Made by a program: the position numbers and the translations under genes. Shown here piece by piece: positions 9,904 to 21,250 of a stretch of 64,000 nt of DNA (position 1 is the first letter of the stretch; each line of letters starts with the position of its first letter). The notes under the pieces were generated by a model. That model was not told the DNA's origin. It made no database searches and saw only the letters and a list, made by a program, of their open reading frames with translations. This DNA is from Rhyzopertha dominica. Lineage: Eukaryota > Arthropoda > Insecta > Coleoptera > Bostrichidae. Location: positions 310,001 through 374,000 of the forward strand of contig QCXZ01000047.1 in the NCBI GenBank assembly GCA_025024175.1, written 5' to 3'.

Positions 9904-11437
9904 GTTATTGATTCAAACACCTAAAATCTCCAGAAACTACAACAGAATTTAAAGTACCTTTTACTTCTTGGACGACATTCACGAAATTATGAAGAAATTT
10001 AAAAGCGTTTACTAAACATACCTGAAATTTATAAGACTAAAAAAATATACGAATAGCATACTCTTAAATAGTTAACTCAAAACAGTTCAATCATTCATCC
10101 ACCCTGCACAGCTAATAAATGCAGGTACTACTATAATCTAATCTAATCTTGATACTCGTCTTAAATCAGGCAAAAGTTGTACAGTGTACATGAAATAGAA
10201 CGTGTGCTTGCAAAAACGATTACGATAAGAAACGATATAAAATAGAATTTTACCGCCAAACTAACCCAGCAACCAAGCAATCCAACAACGTAACCGTTTT
10301 TCATAGTAGTTCAATTAAACCTTTTATGAAGAGTAGTTCAATCTGTATGTATTGAACCAGTGTTGCCAGAATTTTAAAAATATGATTGCCATTGGCCAAA
10401 GAATAAATAAACCTGATTTCTCTAGTGTTCCATGACTAGTAGAGATTTTCTTGGCTAGTAGAGAAGATTTTTGATAGTTATAGTTTTTTGACACGCGGAA
10501 ACCGTCGATACTCCATAGTAGGATAGTTACACATACAACGAACGCAAGGTGTCCGTCGTCATAACACAGAAACACATATTATAGTTACCTAGAAGTTTAA
10601 AAGCAATGTTGTGATCTTATGATGAATGATAATCGCGCATGTAGGGCCAGACGCATACACAGGAACGATTATAATATGGAAACGTAATAGCAACGTCACA
10701 ACAAACAGAACTTGCCACACATCTAGCCAATCGCTTTGTTCATAAAAAATGTAGATTAAGTAACTAAGGCTAGAAAAAAAGCAATACAGAAAGCAAAAGA
10801 AAATAAGTATGTAACATTTTTCGAAAGCATTGTTGGCTTGAACAAAAAAGTTCATTGTTTTGTATTTTATCTATTTATGTATTTACATTTACTGTCAAAG
10901 ATAACATTAATAAAACCTGAAGCTAACATTTAACAAAGTACTACGTTTATTTGTACGGTCATTACTGGCATTACAAGAACAAAACCAATGTCTACTTTAT
11001 TTACAACTCATCACACATTAATTAAGTAATAATTCATCATTAGTTTATCAGTTTGCGGTATTTATTGGATAGGTACATTTCGCGATTTAAATAAATCAAG
11101 TGCGCGTTTGTTGGCCGTTTCAGCACTAGTAGTTTTTCGTAGAAGATTAAAAAAATTAATAGAAATGCATACATATTTGTTTTAACTGTTTGTCTTTAGG
11201 AGATCTCTGGTAGGATCTTTGTGGCTCCGCACGATCAGTCGTCGGCTTTGCCATCATTTCACACTGCAACCGTACTTCGCCACGCCGTCATGAAGAATAA
11301 AATTGATTAAGTACACATTTTTGCTAATAAAACAAAATAATCTGGATCTGAAGCTCAAAATATCGCTAGACTTTTATAGGTATTCTCCTGTGCCACTTGG
11401 AAGGACTGCATCCGGCTACCAAAGATTCAGACAAGCC
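9904..11437. other. Upstream region of the VRK gene, no supported gene
   Basis: This should hold the VRK promoter and any 5'-UTR exon, but no TATA box or initiator stands out. Minus-strand ORFs at 10324-10575 and 10589-10855 have low-complexity, hydrophobic translations and no recognisable domain, so they are not called. Confidence 0.4.
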
Positions 11438-11581
11438 TCATAGGCACGTATAAGTCCAACCTGCAACAGAGTCGATTATTGCAATAGACGATTGCGACAG
11501 AGATGCTGAGTCGCCAGCTACGACATTTCTTACGTCATTCCCCATTTTTACCGCGCCCATAAACAGATCAATTGATGCAAC
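11438..11581 (-). other. Possible coding exon, unrecognised
   Basis: After a good acceptor (TTTTTTTACAG, exon from 11581) there are 47 open codons with balanced, protein-like composition: VASIDLFMGAVKMGNDVRNV and then a serine-rich SQSSIAIIDSVAG region, ending at TGA (11438). No matching upstream exon was found. It could be an exon of an unknown gene or a transposon relic. The family is not recognised. Confidence 0.3.
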
Positions 11582-11917
11582 CTGTAAAAAAATATATTCA
11601 AGAGTAGAGTAGACCTCGGTTAAGCCGAGCTGTTACATAATTATCTACCTCCTTGACAATACCATTGAGTTGGCAATACATAGGTACTCAGTATTTCTAA
11701 CAACGTGACAACACTGCCATGTGCACTAAAGTCTTATACTGGGCACTACGCAGGCGTCAATCGGACATTTTGATTTTGAGGGGTGAGGGGTGACAACCAC
11801 ACAACGCTATGACAACGCTGACGCCATCATGTCATAGATCACGTGTTTGTTGTTGTTACATGTGAACGCTTCAGCGCCTGTTTGACGCCGTTTGTTGCTA
11901 CAGTTTGCTGTTAAATA
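11582..11917. other. Possible promoter region of the plus-strand exon candidate
   Basis: The sequence is somewhat richer in G, C and CpG than its neighbours and lies just upstream of the ATG at 11918. No defined promoter element is visible. Confidence 0.25.
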
Positions 11918-12008
11918 ATGTTAAATTATTCCGGGGAACTATGTATCACAACCAAGGTGTTAAATCATAAAACGGAGCTTCCGGGAGCCGAGCTGCCTGT
12001 CTTATTGG
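11918..12008 (+). other. Possible first coding exon of an unknown, perhaps degraded gene
   Basis: Thirty open codons from the ATG at 11918 encode MLNYSGELCITTKVLNHKTE and LPGAELPVLLG, running straight into a consensus GTAAGT donor at 12009. A candidate second exon at 12709-12913 has an acceptor in the right place, but reading through gives a stop after five codons. In another frame the second exon has a protein-like stretch containing YYGFPVRKISVLNGLDSLSE. Either this is a pseudogene or a different splice choice is used. No family is recognised. Confidence 0.3.
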
Positions 12009-12708
12009 GTAAGTGTGCACAGTAGCGTTCATTGCAGAAATACCTATGTTATGTAATATTTTTTCTAACATCTACACCGCCGCCAACGAAACTATGTATT
12101 GAAATTAACGCCAATTTTAATTTACTCATTATTGTCAATGTATATATACGGTTATTGTTGAGAAAACGTGACTCACTTTAATTTTAATTTTTTTCTCGCC
12201 GTTGTATTCTATGTACCTTAATTAATAACCAGTGCACATTATTGTGCAGCCAAATAGTCCGAATAAATAGACTGGCTGAACATATTGGGTCAGCAATTTT
12301 TTTTTCAATATGTTGGGGTGAATGAACACTAAATGGTTTGACTAGTGTGGGTTAAGATAACTGATAATAAGTTTTTCTATGACATTTGCAAATAAGTGTT
12401 CCCTTCTTTTTAAAATTATAGTATATAGTAAAAGAATATAATCCTGTTGCATATAGTAGGGTTAGCTTAGGACTGTAGTTAACCCACAGTCAAAGTAGCT
12501 TAACAAAGATAATTTTTAACCATTCTTTTCTGGTGTCGCCTTCGGCTAATGCCAGTTACCGAACCTTTATGGACCCAGCTAAATAAATAACACCAAGGAT
12601 ACTTCATATGGTGTCTGTGTCTTATTATCCCTTTTAATCTTTGTTTGTACCTACTTTGCATACACTTCATAAATATTTCATCTATGTGTTACATTTACAT
12701 TTTTACAG
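12009..12708. other. Possible intron / non-coding
   Basis: AT-rich sequence between the two exon candidates. No repeat or gene supported. Confidence 0.3.
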
Positions 12709-12913
12709 GATCAGCAGTGAAGATTTAGACCCATGAAGTTAAAAACATCTCTTTGAAAACCAGTCAGGTCTACAGTTGGATAACATGCTCACTATTATGG
12801 TTTTCCTGTCCGCAAGATATCAGTTTTAAATGGTCTGGATTCGTTGAGTGAAGATAAAGATGCTTTCAATTTTGGGAAAAGCATACAATGTGTAGTGGCC
12901 TACTGACATCCAG
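12709..12913 (+). other. Possible second exon of the unknown gene
   Basis: Bounded by TTTTTACAG and CAG|GTAATT. It contains protein-like composition split over two frames, so it would be a pseudo-exon or a non-coding exon. A third acceptor (TTCTTTTCAG, 16098) is followed by 16 open codons including RVNWTGQTKGFRELP. The chain is speculative. Confidence 0.25.
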
Positions 12914-13155
12914 GTAATTTATTTCTTTATTATTATATTAGATTATTATGATTAACCTCCCTGTACTAAGCTATAGCATTTCTCAAAAGCTTTTTATATA
13001 CTATATATTTTACTGTGTCCAAAATGTAAACCATGCTAAAGACATTGCAATTATATTGGCTCTCATTCATTTAGCACTCATTAGAAAGAGGGTAATAAAT
13101 ACGAGCAGAAATAATTAGTATTAATTTTATTGTACAATTTGAAGTGCTTTGCTTG
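12914..13155. other. Non-coding stretch
   Basis: AT-rich sequence with nothing supported before the gypsy relic. Confidence 0.35.
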
Positions 13156-13159
13156 TCCA

Positions 13160-13772
13160 AATGGGGTATATCGCATTGCAGAAAAAAAGATATTCTTATC
13201 ACAGGTAAAAATGATTATGAACATTTGACCTGATTAGAGGAACTCTTTAAGCGGCTTCAGGAATGCGGTTTAAAAGTTAAACGTTCAAAATGTAAATTCT
13301 TTCAAGGCAGTTGCACCGAATTTTGCAGAAAAATATCGAATAAATATTGATAAAATTAAATAGTCACTTTGTGCACCCCCTGTGATCGAAACTCATTAAT
13401 AAAACTAACAGTAGATGCAAGTGAATATAGTATTGGCGTGGTGATTAGTCACATATATCAGAAAAATATAGAAAAACTAATAGCATTTGCCTCTCGAATT
13501 TTAAACAAATCGGAATGTTAGTTTTCTTAAATTGAAAAAGAAGAGGCTGCAATTATTTATGGCTTAAAGAAATTTTATCAATGTTTGTATAGAAAAAAGT
13601 TCCTGTTATTAACGGACCATAAACTGTTATTAAGCAATATTTGGATCTAAAAAAGGTTTGCATAATTTTGCTGCAAATAGGCTGCAAAGATGGGCCCATA
13701 TTCTTTCAGCNTTTGATTTCGATATCTGGTATNTGAATTCTAAAAGCAATCAGGCTGATATTTTATCACGGC
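13160..13772 (+). pseudogene. Ty3/gypsy retrotransposon pol relic (RT end and RNase H)
   Basis: The reading is broken by stops but follows gypsy pol order. DILITGKNDYEHL, from the aspartates of the RT active-site region, and the KRLQECGLKVKRSKCKFFQ block are at about 13190-13305. LTVDASEYSIGVVISH (RNase H start) is at about 13407, AFASRILNKSE and LLLTDHKLLL follow, and NQADILSRQ (RNase H end) lies just before 13772. No integrase, gag or LTR is seen. The relic stops exactly where the MITE at 13773 begins, so the MITE insertion or a later deletion removed the 3' part. It is an ancient transposon copy with no coding function left. Confidence 0.8.
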
Positions 13773-14123
13773 AATGATTCATGCAATGCGGGCGGCGTTG
13801 ATTTCTGAGTTCTTTGTGCCGCCTTTTTGTAACTGCTGCCAAGCTACAATAAGCATGGCGGTAGTACTGAGGGTTGCAGATCAATGTCACCCCACAGTTC
13901 CGAAATGTGCCCTTTCTGCAACCTTAAAGTTGATTATCCAACAAAACACTACAGAATATGTTGAAAATACACACTTCCATGTGTTTTCTCATGTTAAAAT
14001 ATATGAAATAATTCAAAATTCGACAGATGACAAGTATACGTCACTTTCCTGAGAGGCGGGAAATTTTATTAATCCATAATTTCCATAAGCACCCTTGCTG
14101 CATGAATCATTTACAGAAACCCT
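13773..14123. mobile_element. 362-bp MITE family, copy 2 (inverted, left end truncated)
   Basis: This is the reverse complement of 5389-5750, with shared blocks such as the CTGCCAAGCTACAAT region and GAAAATACACACTTCC. The right end is complete (..GAAACCCT, 14123). The left end lacks the outer 14 or so bases and abuts the gypsy relic. The 92-residue ORF across it is a by-product of the repeat, not a gene. Confidence 0.8.
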
Positions 14124-14125
14124 CT

Positions 14126-15062
14126 ACAGGGTGTCCCATTTTCGTTGTAATTGTAGGGTATCTCGGTAACTATTAATGCTAGAGGGTTGCGGTTTCGACA
14201 TTACTGTATTAGTTTTTTATTCTGAGTTCATCTGTACCGTAGCCATTTTTGTATCGTCTTTTGTTTTAAAGCCATAGCCAACATTTGGAAAATGTAACAT
14301 TTCTATAGCTCTCAATTTCTCATACAGAAAAACTGTAAAGATATTTTTTATAGATATTCTTATTTTGCATCCAGTGGGGTACCCCGTAATTTTTTAGGTC
14401 ACATTTTTGAGATATAACAAACTTGCATATTTTTAAATGGAAACCATAGTTGGCTTTGCTATGGTTGAAAAGGCCTATTTTTTTTCTGATTAAAAAATTA
14501 TACATTGTTAGGTTTATTTTTACTAATTTTGGAATTATTCAAATTTTATTAAAATAATTTAATCTTATTTTACGTTTACATCCAGAAAGCAATGGAATAA
14601 GAAAACACACGATATAATTTATATTATTAAGAAAAAATTTTAATCCTTTAAAAATAATATATGCATATTTGAATACATACATAAGACTCCTAAGAGCGCT
14701 CATGCATTTTTTTTATCGATAATCTAGGAGGCCTTGTAACTAATGAAAACGATTGTTTATTTGGAGATAAGTACCTATGCATTGTTTATCATCAAGTATT
14801 TACATCTATTTTGATGAAAAACGTAAAATCTCTAAATTATTAAAAAAATTGGAATAATACCAAAATTAGTAAAGATAAACTTAATAATGTACACATTTTT
14901 TTAATCAGAAAAAATAATTCTTTTCAACCACAGCAAAGCCAACTATGGTTTCCATTAAAAAAATGCAAGTTGTTATTTCTCTAAAATGTGACCCCCTAAA
15001 AAAATTCTGAGTACGCCACTGGATTCAGAATATACAATTACAATGAAAATGGGACACCCTGT
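14126..15062. mobile_element. About 940-bp non-autonomous element with long inverted arms
   Basis: The ends read CAGGGTGTCCCATTTTCGTT (14127) and the complement at about 15040-15061, with TA outside. Inner inverted arms at about 14360-14560 and 14835-15020 share the AACCATAGTTGGCTTTGC block. There is no transposase reading frame. The CAGGGTGTCCCATTTT terminus and TA target look like a mariner-type MITE. It touches the preceding MITE with 2-3 bases between. Confidence 0.75.
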
Positions 15063-16683
15063 ACAGGGTAGCCATCTATGGAAGAACAAATACAATGCAT
15101 TGCTCAAAATCGTAAATCATGTGCCAGTACTCCTGTTAAATCTGATCTTCGGCAGTGTTTATAGGTTCATATATATTTCTCATGTCCATGTGAGTTTACA
15201 AGCATATTTGAGAAATACATCGGTACCATGATAAAATTTTCATTATATCTTAATTTTAAGTGTATAATCTTGCTGAGAAAGGAAACAATTTGTGCCAAAG
15301 TGCCAAAAGACATAAAAACTTATGACCTATAAATAAAAACAGTTGTGATGCGTTTCCTAATATGGTATTAAACAAACCTCTCTATTTTTGAATTAAAACA
15401 AAAAAGCTGTAATTTTTCCTAAATTTCATTAGACATGTGTTGAAGATTCAAGCTACCCACAATTATTTTCGTTACTGACAGATCTCAATTTTTTTCCATG
15501 CATTGTACTCACCCATTTATCTAGACTTTTGACAAAAAATATTTTTACACCAGTTTTTTGAATGAGCTGCACATAAATTACTCACTTATCCCCTTAAGCC
15601 CTTTTAGACATACAAAATTTAATTGCTAAAGTTGTTATTGTCCTGATTGATATCCATCATTTGAATTCATGTCTTAAGCAATTGATTTAACCTTCAGTAT
15701 TAGTTGGTTTGTAATTTTTGCTGCTGCAGGACATGCATTAAATACCCTACAGATAGTGGTTTTCTATTTTAACTGCATCAGAAGATTTACTTTTTGAAAT
15801 AATTCTGTTCTAAGTTAGTACACATGTATGATAATGGGGTTAAGGTCGATAGCTCTGTTCAGTATTGAATGATGAAGACATTTTACTTTATTTAATTTTT
15901 TCATTAAAATAAAAGTTCCTGCTAACATGAAGCTTATATTGATGTAGTNTACAGGTTTATTTTGCACAATATTAAGCAAATCACTTTTGTTTTAAAATAC
16001 AGAGCAAATTGAAGAACACAGGGAGTTGTTAACATAATTCATGTATTGTTTATGTTATATTGTTTATTTAGAAATACTAATCCACTTATTCTTTTCAGAT
16101 TCCTTATGGATGTTGGTGGAGAGTAAACTGGACAGGCCAAACTAAAGGATTTCGAGAACTTCCATTGCATTTGTCTCTGTAGTAATATCTTCTAAATATT
16201 CTCTGTGGTTATGGCATGGTATCACCACTGCTTTCCATCTATCCGTCTTTGTTAGTAATCTTTCGGAATTGTCAATTTGTGTAAATACTTTTGATGTCTT
16301 TCAGTTGGATTATGATGATTTATGTTTGGTTGTGTCCCTTTCCAGTTGTTTCTTAACATAGTTGCAGTATTTGCTGAACAGTACTTAAAGTTATGTGGGA
16401 AATCTTTATTAAATAATTGCCTATGCTTACGATGATCATTTTATCAGAAATTTTCTTGACTTTGTCAGGTTTGGTGAGCACACTATATTAGGTGGTGCAG
16501 CAAGCAGTTGGTATGAAATTGAAAAAGTACTTTGCTGCAAGTCATCCATCAACGAGATGGACAGTAAATTCTGGTTGTTATTCTGACGTGATACTGGAAC
16601 ATCTTGGTTCATGTTGCCACACTTATTGCACAATAAGCTACATCTGATTATCTATTTTGATGGGCCGCTGCTCCTCTTTGAGT
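15063..16683. other. Non-coding stretch
   Basis: No supported gene. The ORFs at 15043-15231 and 16436-16633 lack recognisable domains. From about 16440 the sequence may already belong to the downstream end of the Mutator-like element that is clear from 16684. Confidence 0.35.
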
Positions 16684-17420
16684 ACTCTGTTGCCAGACTG
16701 TAGCTCATATTTTGTAATAGCCTTCTCATTTGTACGGCTAAATGATATTTGAGGAGTGTGCTATTCACTCTTACACAAAATTGTTTTGAGCGAATTGTGA
16801 TTGAGTGTGCTTTTCCTTCACTTTATAACACACACAAAGTTGGATGCTGTCAATCGGAGCTTGCATTCTTCATGCCAGCATAGAACTTCATGCTGTCGTC
16901 TAGTTGCTTCTTCAATTCCAGTTATCTCTGCCATTAGGCTACAGATTTTCTGTAAATGTTTGGTACATTTATGTGAAAATTCTTTCGCTTCCACATATTT
17001 CTCTGCAGCATCCGACCCGTAGTGAACATCAGAACCACAACTACGATGCTTTTTTCCAATGGATAATTATTACGGTCACTGCATACCTTTACGCAACATT
17101 TGTGGTTTCATTGAAGGTTAGGATACTGGTTATTCTCACCATGGGGTTCAATATTTTATTGATTTCAGCCAAGAAGCCGAACTCATCAGTATTAGAGATA
17201 AGGTGCAATTTACTTCCTGCTCTTTTCAATAGATTGACGTAAAGTTAAAACATCTGTTGTAGAAACCAAAGAATTTGTAAACATAATAAGTTATAACTTT
17301 ACCTGCAGTCATTGTGGCGGCCGAACACATGATACGGAGCATTGTGTATATCCTTACGTACAGTTTTTGTATCGTTATATTTCGATGCTTGTTTGACTGC
17401 CGTTGTGACACAACGAACAA
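16684..17420 (-). pseudogene. Mutator-like transposase / YqaJ-type nuclease relic, C-terminal part (copy 1)
   Basis: On the minus strand, DIHNAPYHVFGRHNDCR (about 17300-17355) matches the end of the Mutator-like transposase domain found in many arthropod proteins. A GTAAAG donor follows, with an acceptor about 55 nt later. Further down, WHEECKLRLTASNF (about 16835-16875) is the RITAS-type start of a YqaJ/lambda-exonuclease-like domain, a fusion I remember from unannotated arthropod Mutator-like proteins. Stops interrupt both parts. The N-terminal half lies at 18080-18396, beyond a MADF/pogo insertion. The second copy is at 21646-22385 and a third, diverged copy at 26560-29760. Confidence 0.65.
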
Positions 17421-17449
17421 TACGTTCTAATCGGCTGAAGGTTCCATCT

Positions 17450-17640
17450 CTTGTTGAGCTGCAGAGTTATCTCTTATAATTTGATTATCATTTCGTCTCA
17501 TAGGCTTTATTTTTTTTTTGTTTTTATCAGAATACTTGGTAGATTTAATTTTCCAAAGGCAAGGCTGGCTTCTATACAGTTCTATGGACTCAAGTATAGA
17601 TTGCTTATTGTAATTCCTCAGGTCAGTCATTGTGAAAACA
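17450..17640 (-). pseudogene. MADF-domain fragment (copy 1)
   Basis: MTDLRNYNKQSILESIELYR followed by SQPCLWKIKSTKYSDKNKK matches the first half of MADF DNA-binding domains ('FIELYR..PCLWK..S.EY.DRN.K..AY'). In a neighbouring frame KAYETK continues the match, so an A-run frameshift breaks it. The rest of the domain and any BESS motif are absent. The copy-2 equivalent is at about 22410-22605. It interrupts the Mutator-like sequence, as the third copy near 28690 lacks it. Confidence 0.6.
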
Positions 17641-17769
17641 ACAAAAAAAACACAAATTTCGTCAAACCAAAATTGCTGGTGATTAGTTAGAACACACAAC
17701 GGCCGACACAGGAAAAATCTGTCATTCTTAACTGCGCCGTCACAGATGGGCAGACTTGAATGAACACAT

Positions 17770-18010
17770 TTAAAAACTGACAGTTAAAATCAAGCGGAGG
17801 CAGACATTTTTGAACGCCGGCATGAAAGACGGCTTTTGGCCACAGACCGGGCATTTTACCTGAACAGTTTTGCCCGAGGGAGTAAAAGCGCCAAAAAAAA
17901 ACGACGTCTGTGGAGGCATTAATAAATAATTCTTCCAGGCATTTTTCAGAGGCTTAATACAAGCCACATCCGCTGGTTGCATGATCTTGTTGCAAAATTG
18001 TTTTGAGACT
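17770..18010 (-). pseudogene. pogo/Tigger DDE transposase C-terminal fragment (copy 1)
   Basis: MQPADVACIKPLKNAWKNYL at about 17923-17982 is the 'LQPADV..FKPLK..WK' motif around the last catalytic region of DDE_1 (pogo/Tigger/jerky) transposases. The following ~40 residues, which include a CPVCGQ motif, do not continue the family. The copy-2 equivalent is 22754-22945. It sits with the MADF fragment inside the Mutator-like relic. Confidence 0.6.
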
Positions 18011-18079
18011 AGAGCACAAGTTGCTTATTGGAAGGTTGGAAATATGTCAATCACAGATACAGTGCCAACCTTTTGGCCT

Positions 18080-18396
18080 TTTACTCTATAATATTTATAA
18101 ATTAGCCCATGTTGCTCCAAACTTTTTCTAAAGCCTTCTACAATTATGTTTTGCTCAATTGCAGTAGACGGACCCGAAAAGTTCATTGCACATTCATGCT
18201 GTCTTGGTTGCAGTTCTTTATTTTTCGAATAAACTGCATAAGGAACACATTTTATTGTGAATGCCTAAGAAAAGTGACTTCTTTGTCGCGGCGCCAATAG
18301 TTATTCCCTGAAAGTTAAAATATGACCGTAACTCCTCTCAATCCGCCATCTCCTATCACTGTGATGTAGGGAATTTCATCTTCGTATGTGTTTGAG
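18080..18396 (-). pseudogene. Mutator-like transposase relic, central part (copy 1)
   Basis: The minus-strand reading gives IPYITVIGDGG (about 18340-18375), the expected first catalytic Asp region, and then a FLGIHNKMC-like segment, with frameshifts. The same region in the third copy (28905-29130) reads LLGVRNKMFSLCS and HECAMNFSG..MEQYMIVEGF. It is cut at 18397 by the CAGTGGCGGCTC end of a hAT element. Confidence 0.6.
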
Positions 18397-19560
18397 CAGT
18401 GGCGGCTCATGGTACTCGTATTTGAAACAGGTGGTTGCAACAAGTGAAACGAAAATCTTAAACGTGAAAATATGAAATAGTGATTCTTTTGGGGAAAATT
18501 TTTGAAAGCTAACGTATTACCTTAACTTATGGGTATTTGAACAAAAAGTCCACGTGTCGTTCCTTCGAAGCAGCAAATTTATCAATCACCCCGATTGAAG
18601 TTGGGGATCTCTTCAATTAGGCTTCTTTCCTTGGACAGCATGGCTAGTGTAGAGAGTCTTTCCTGGCCCATGGTGTATCGAAGAAAGGTTTTTATTCTCT
18701 TGAGAGTGGAGAAGCACCGCTCCGCTTCAGCAGACGCCATTGGGATGGTTATCTAAAACTTTAAAAGTTTCTCGCACTCGCTAAGTTTTACTGAGATGGA
18801 TATTTTGGAAAATAAAGTCATAGAATGGAAGTAATCCAGTCATTGATCGAAATTCTTCTATGTCATACATAACAGTTAACTCTGTTCGAAGTTTATTTTC
18901 GTCGAAAAACGGAATCGCTTTAATTGTTGCTTGCAGAATACCTTCGGGAAAATATGCACTGTATTGGCGAAATTTGTCACCGAAAAATAAACTCGCAGCN
19001 CTCAGATGGCGTGTAAAGCAGAACCGGTCTTTTCCTTGGGAAATAATAATATCACAAACTTCTTTTGCTTCACGAATGAAGTTCTTGAGAGTGTCATCAT
19101 CCTCAAAACAATTTTATTTTCTTCCTTTTCTTCGGTGCCAATTCTTCAGTTTCGGTAATATCTGCAGAAAAATTTGTTCAATACCATTTCTGATTCGTAT
19201 CATTTCTGCTTCAAATGACATCAGTTTTCTGTTGCCCGAAACCGGATCGATTTCCCTGGACTGGAATTTCGCATATATGATGTCAACATTGGGCATTATC
19301 TTGTAAAATAAAGTAAGCTAGGAACCGAAACTTCGGCTGGTGATGATCTTAGTGTGCCCAGGCGCCTGGTTGATCGTCGCTGTATTTTCTGTATTATTTA
19401 CTATTGTTCGAATGCACTCTGTTATGTCGTCTTTGTGTTCAAAAACCGTACAGACGCTTCTAGAATTGAAGTTCCATCTGGTTGGTGCTGACCTCTGAAG
19501 ACGTTTTTTTCCAGTTTCGTCCAGTACAGAAGTGCGCTGAGGACTTGAGGATTGATTAAA
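18397..19560 (-). pseudogene. hAT transposase relic (ZMYM1/TTF-type), copy 1
   Basis: On the minus strand the order is RSAPTRWNFNSRSVCTVFEH (about 19430-19490), PNVDIIYAKFQSREIDP (about 19240-19295), a DCITVFGDKFRQYSAYFPEG-like region with SLFFCDKFRQYSAYFPEG (about 18945-19000), and AEAERCFSTLKRIKTFLRYT then MGQERLSTLAMLSKERSLIE (18582-18745). The last pair is the hAT C-terminal dimerisation domain, ending in TGA at 18582. CAGTGGCGGCTC at 18397 matches the usual start of such elements. Frameshifts and a truncated N-terminus (cut by the LINE at about 19570) make it non-functional. The copy-2 equivalent is 23361-24525. Confidence 0.75.
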
Positions 19561-19574
19561 CTAGCGTACGGGAG

Positions 19575-21250
19575 GCATTTCTGCCTCTCCCGGATATACC
19601 GACGGGCCGGCTACGTGTACGCTGGGTTGGAGGGGTTACACGCTTGTTGCTAGTGGGCTCCCGCGTAGCGCATGTTACAGGAGATTGGGGACTGGAATGG
19701 GGAGGTTTTCAGGGCATCCAACTAGCTGATACTTCTTTATTAGCGTACGTGTTAGATGTTAGCTTAGTTCGGCTGTATTATTCTTGTTCTTCCTCGGACG
19801 AGCTGCTGTCTGATTGTATACAGCTTTAGGACTTCCTTATTTATTGTTTTCTTGTCTTTTGCGATTTCCGATCACTGTTCTTCATTTATGTTTAATTCTG
19901 CTGTGATTCTCTCCACCGTTGTTCTCCACGTGTAGCACGGCCGTACTACTTTAAACTTGTTGCTGTTCATTTTCACGCCGTTTGTAATAAATGGTCCTTT
20001 TCTCTCCTTTGAATATGCCCCCAATATTTAATTACATATGTTACTATTCCTTTTTGTGATTGCCTTTCCCTCTAGGAGTTATGTTGTTTCTGGATTTTCG
20101 GTTTTTGTGACCGCTTTGGCTAGTAATTGCACGTTGTTTCCTTCTGCGTTTCTTAAGCTTCTTCTGTTAGCTTCGGCAGTAGCGGTACTTTTGACTCCGT
20201 ATGTCATGATGGATAGGATTACCAATGTGTATATGTTTTTCATGATGCTCCATTCCGGCTTGTGTATCTCTACAAATGGTAGTATAACTCTTGTCACTTT
20301 ATGCGCGGTTTTTGTCCCCTCTTTGACTGTTTCTCTGAGCTTGAGTTTGCTTGTTATGTAGGTTCCCAGATATTTTATTTTGTTTGTCAACCTTATGTCT
20401 TGGCTCCCTAGTTACCTGTCTTTAACGTTTTCTCACTCAAGGGGTCTCTTTTCATGACAGTGGTTTTGTTATAGTTTATGGTCTACCCGTTTTCTGCTGG
20501 GTTATCTTCTACGTTATTTAGAAAGTCGGTCATATTTTTCATTCTCTTATTACCACTAGATCATCCGCGTATGTCAGTTTAAATTAAAGTTCCATTTTAT
20601 TTCCTTCTCTGTTAAATTTTTTGAGTTGTGCGATAGGTTTTTGAATGAGTTAGCACAATTGTAAATATTCTTGGTGATATGGGGCATCATTGATTTACTC
20701 CTCTATTTTTTTTTTTACCGGGGTTGTTTGGCCAAACCATTGTATTGTTGTATCTTCGTGTAGACAGGCCTTCGTTATCTATTGATCAGGTAGTGAGGAA
20801 CCTTTTTCTTCGCCAGGATTTCTGGTACAGATTGGTGATTTATCATATCGAATGCTTTCTTTAAGTCTATAGACATGACGAAAGCTTTTGTGCCTTCTCT
20901 CCATTTTTCTCTTGTATGCACCTTACTGTGAACATGTGATTGTCCACTATCTGTTCTTGACGAAGGCTGCTTGATAGTGTGGCATTTCTGGGATGTACTT
21001 TTCTAGTTCTGAGAGTAGAAAGTATGCGTAGTATTTATACCCTACACTGCATAGCGTTATCCTTCGATAGTCGTCCGTGTTCTGAGGATTTTACTTTAGG
21101 AATAGGTATTTCTACCGTGGTGCTCCAATCTTGGGGCATTTTATTTAGTAGCCAAGCTGTTTTATTATTTTATGTATTTCTTGCTTTATTATTTCCGGTC
21201 CATATTTGATTAGTTCGTTGTTATCCTACCTAGGCACTTTTGATACTACG
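19575..21250 (-). pseudogene. Non-LTR LINE reverse transcriptase relic (copy 1)
   Basis: This is the same element as at 24540-26215 but with more indels. Recognisable pieces are the LTYADDLVVI catalytic box (about 20560-20590) and KIKYLGTYITSKLKLRETV with its continuation (20079-20390), typical of the post-RT region. It lies between the hAT transposase and a hAT-like end (CTAGGGCTGGACAAAAT, about 21310-21327 on the minus strand). Confidence 0.7.

Noticed and set aside
10324..10855. Two minus-strand ORFs of 83 and 88 residues upstream of VRK
   Set aside because: Low-complexity, hydrophobic translations without domain, splice or codon-use support.
20038..20361. 107-residue hydrophobic plus-strand ORF, repeated at 25002-25325
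   Set aside because: It is the antisense of the LINE post-RT region. Its apparent conservation only reflects the duplicated block.
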